Source of the DNA: Allomesorhizobium camelthorni
GTDB taxonomy: Bacteria; Pseudomonadota; Alphaproteobacteria; Rhizobiales; Rhizobiaceae
Length of the DNA: 64,000 nt
Direction: 5' to 3'
Assembly: GCF_011045125.1 (NCBI RefSeq)
Contig: NZ_JAAKZF010000006.1
Location: 104,624-168,623, forward strand
A program made the position numbers and the translations under genes. Below are positions 63,929 to 64,000 of the stretch, in pieces; position 1 is the stretch's first letter; each line of letters begins with the position of its first letter. Under the pieces are notes generated by a model. The model was not told the origin of the DNA, did no database searches, and saw nothing but the letters and a program-made list of their open reading frames with translations.

Positions 63929-64000
63929 GTGTTTGCCACTGGTCGCCACTGGAAGCGCCGCGCCGCGCCCGCTCTTTTTGGGGAAGGCGCGCTTTTTCTG

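Noticed and set aside
1..64000. tRNA, rRNA or CRISPR loci
   Set aside because: No cloverleaf-like element, rRNA-like stretch or regularly spaced repeat array was recognised by eye; a tRNAscan-SE and Infernal run would settle it.

Overview
The window reads as chromosomal DNA of a high-GC alphaproteobacterium, most likely Hyphomicrobiales (Mesorhizobium/Sinorhizobium-like). The evidence is codon use, small secreted proteins with rhizobial-type Tyr/Pro-rich tails, a CadC-like winged-helix/TPR regulator, a DUF899 protein, PAS/GGDEF/EAL and hybrid-kinase signalling proteins, and the types of mobile elements present. No rRNA, tRNA or CRISPR array was seen.

Layout. (1) 1-9.7 kb: a minus-strand run of exported or outer-membrane proteins, divergent from an AraC-type regulator, followed by a plus-strand cassette of DUF3604 (PHP-like), an unknown exported protein, a PpiC-type prolyl isomerase and a HupE/UreJ-like membrane protein. 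(2) 10-14.8 kb: an exported unknown, a ClpP-fold exported protein, a pseudogene with a HEPN-like C-terminus, a DUF899 protein and the 3' relic of a group II intron. (3) 14.8-22.1 kb: an EmrA/EmrB-like efflux pair with a class III cyclase gene between them, a cupin, an NmrA-like protein and a CadC-like regulator. (4) 22.2-26.5 kb: an intact IS1182-family element with a 4-bp target duplication, an integrase remnant and two unknown exported/membrane proteins.

(5) 26.5-52.6 kb is an accessory island with the look of a defence island. It holds two divergent m5C methyltransferases, a WYL regulator divergent from a 1102-aa nuclease/exonuclease/helicase (TM0106 type), and a head-to-head PIN/Phd pair. 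Next comes a four-gene membrane operon: a coiled-coil membrane protein, a vWA-like exported protein, a MotA/ZorA-like channel with a long tail, and a MotB/ZorB-like protein with an OmpA domain. It is followed by a membrane-anchored SNase-like nuclease, a YhaN/YhaO (SbcCD-like) pair, an IS110 fragment, a wHTH-nucleotidyltransferase/HEPN-like pair, an HNH-like protein and a second ClpP-fold exported protein. The membrane operon is the best candidate for an undescribed system. Its vWA-like gene carries one in-frame amber codon and its ZorB-like gene one single-base frameshift in a G-run.

(6) 52.6-64 kb: signal transduction. A response regulator-PAS-GGDEF-EAL protein is translationally coupled to a CHASE hybrid kinase. 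Beyond it lie a small unknown protein, a DUF2493 remnant, a Flp-pilin-like peptide, a molybdopterin-fold exported protein coupled to a hybrid kinase, and an AT-richer OmpR-family regulator that may have been acquired.

Four accessory genes are broken by only one or two point lesions each (about 12.3-12.9, 30.6, 38.4 and 40.5 kb). This means either recent decay or consensus errors in the assembly.
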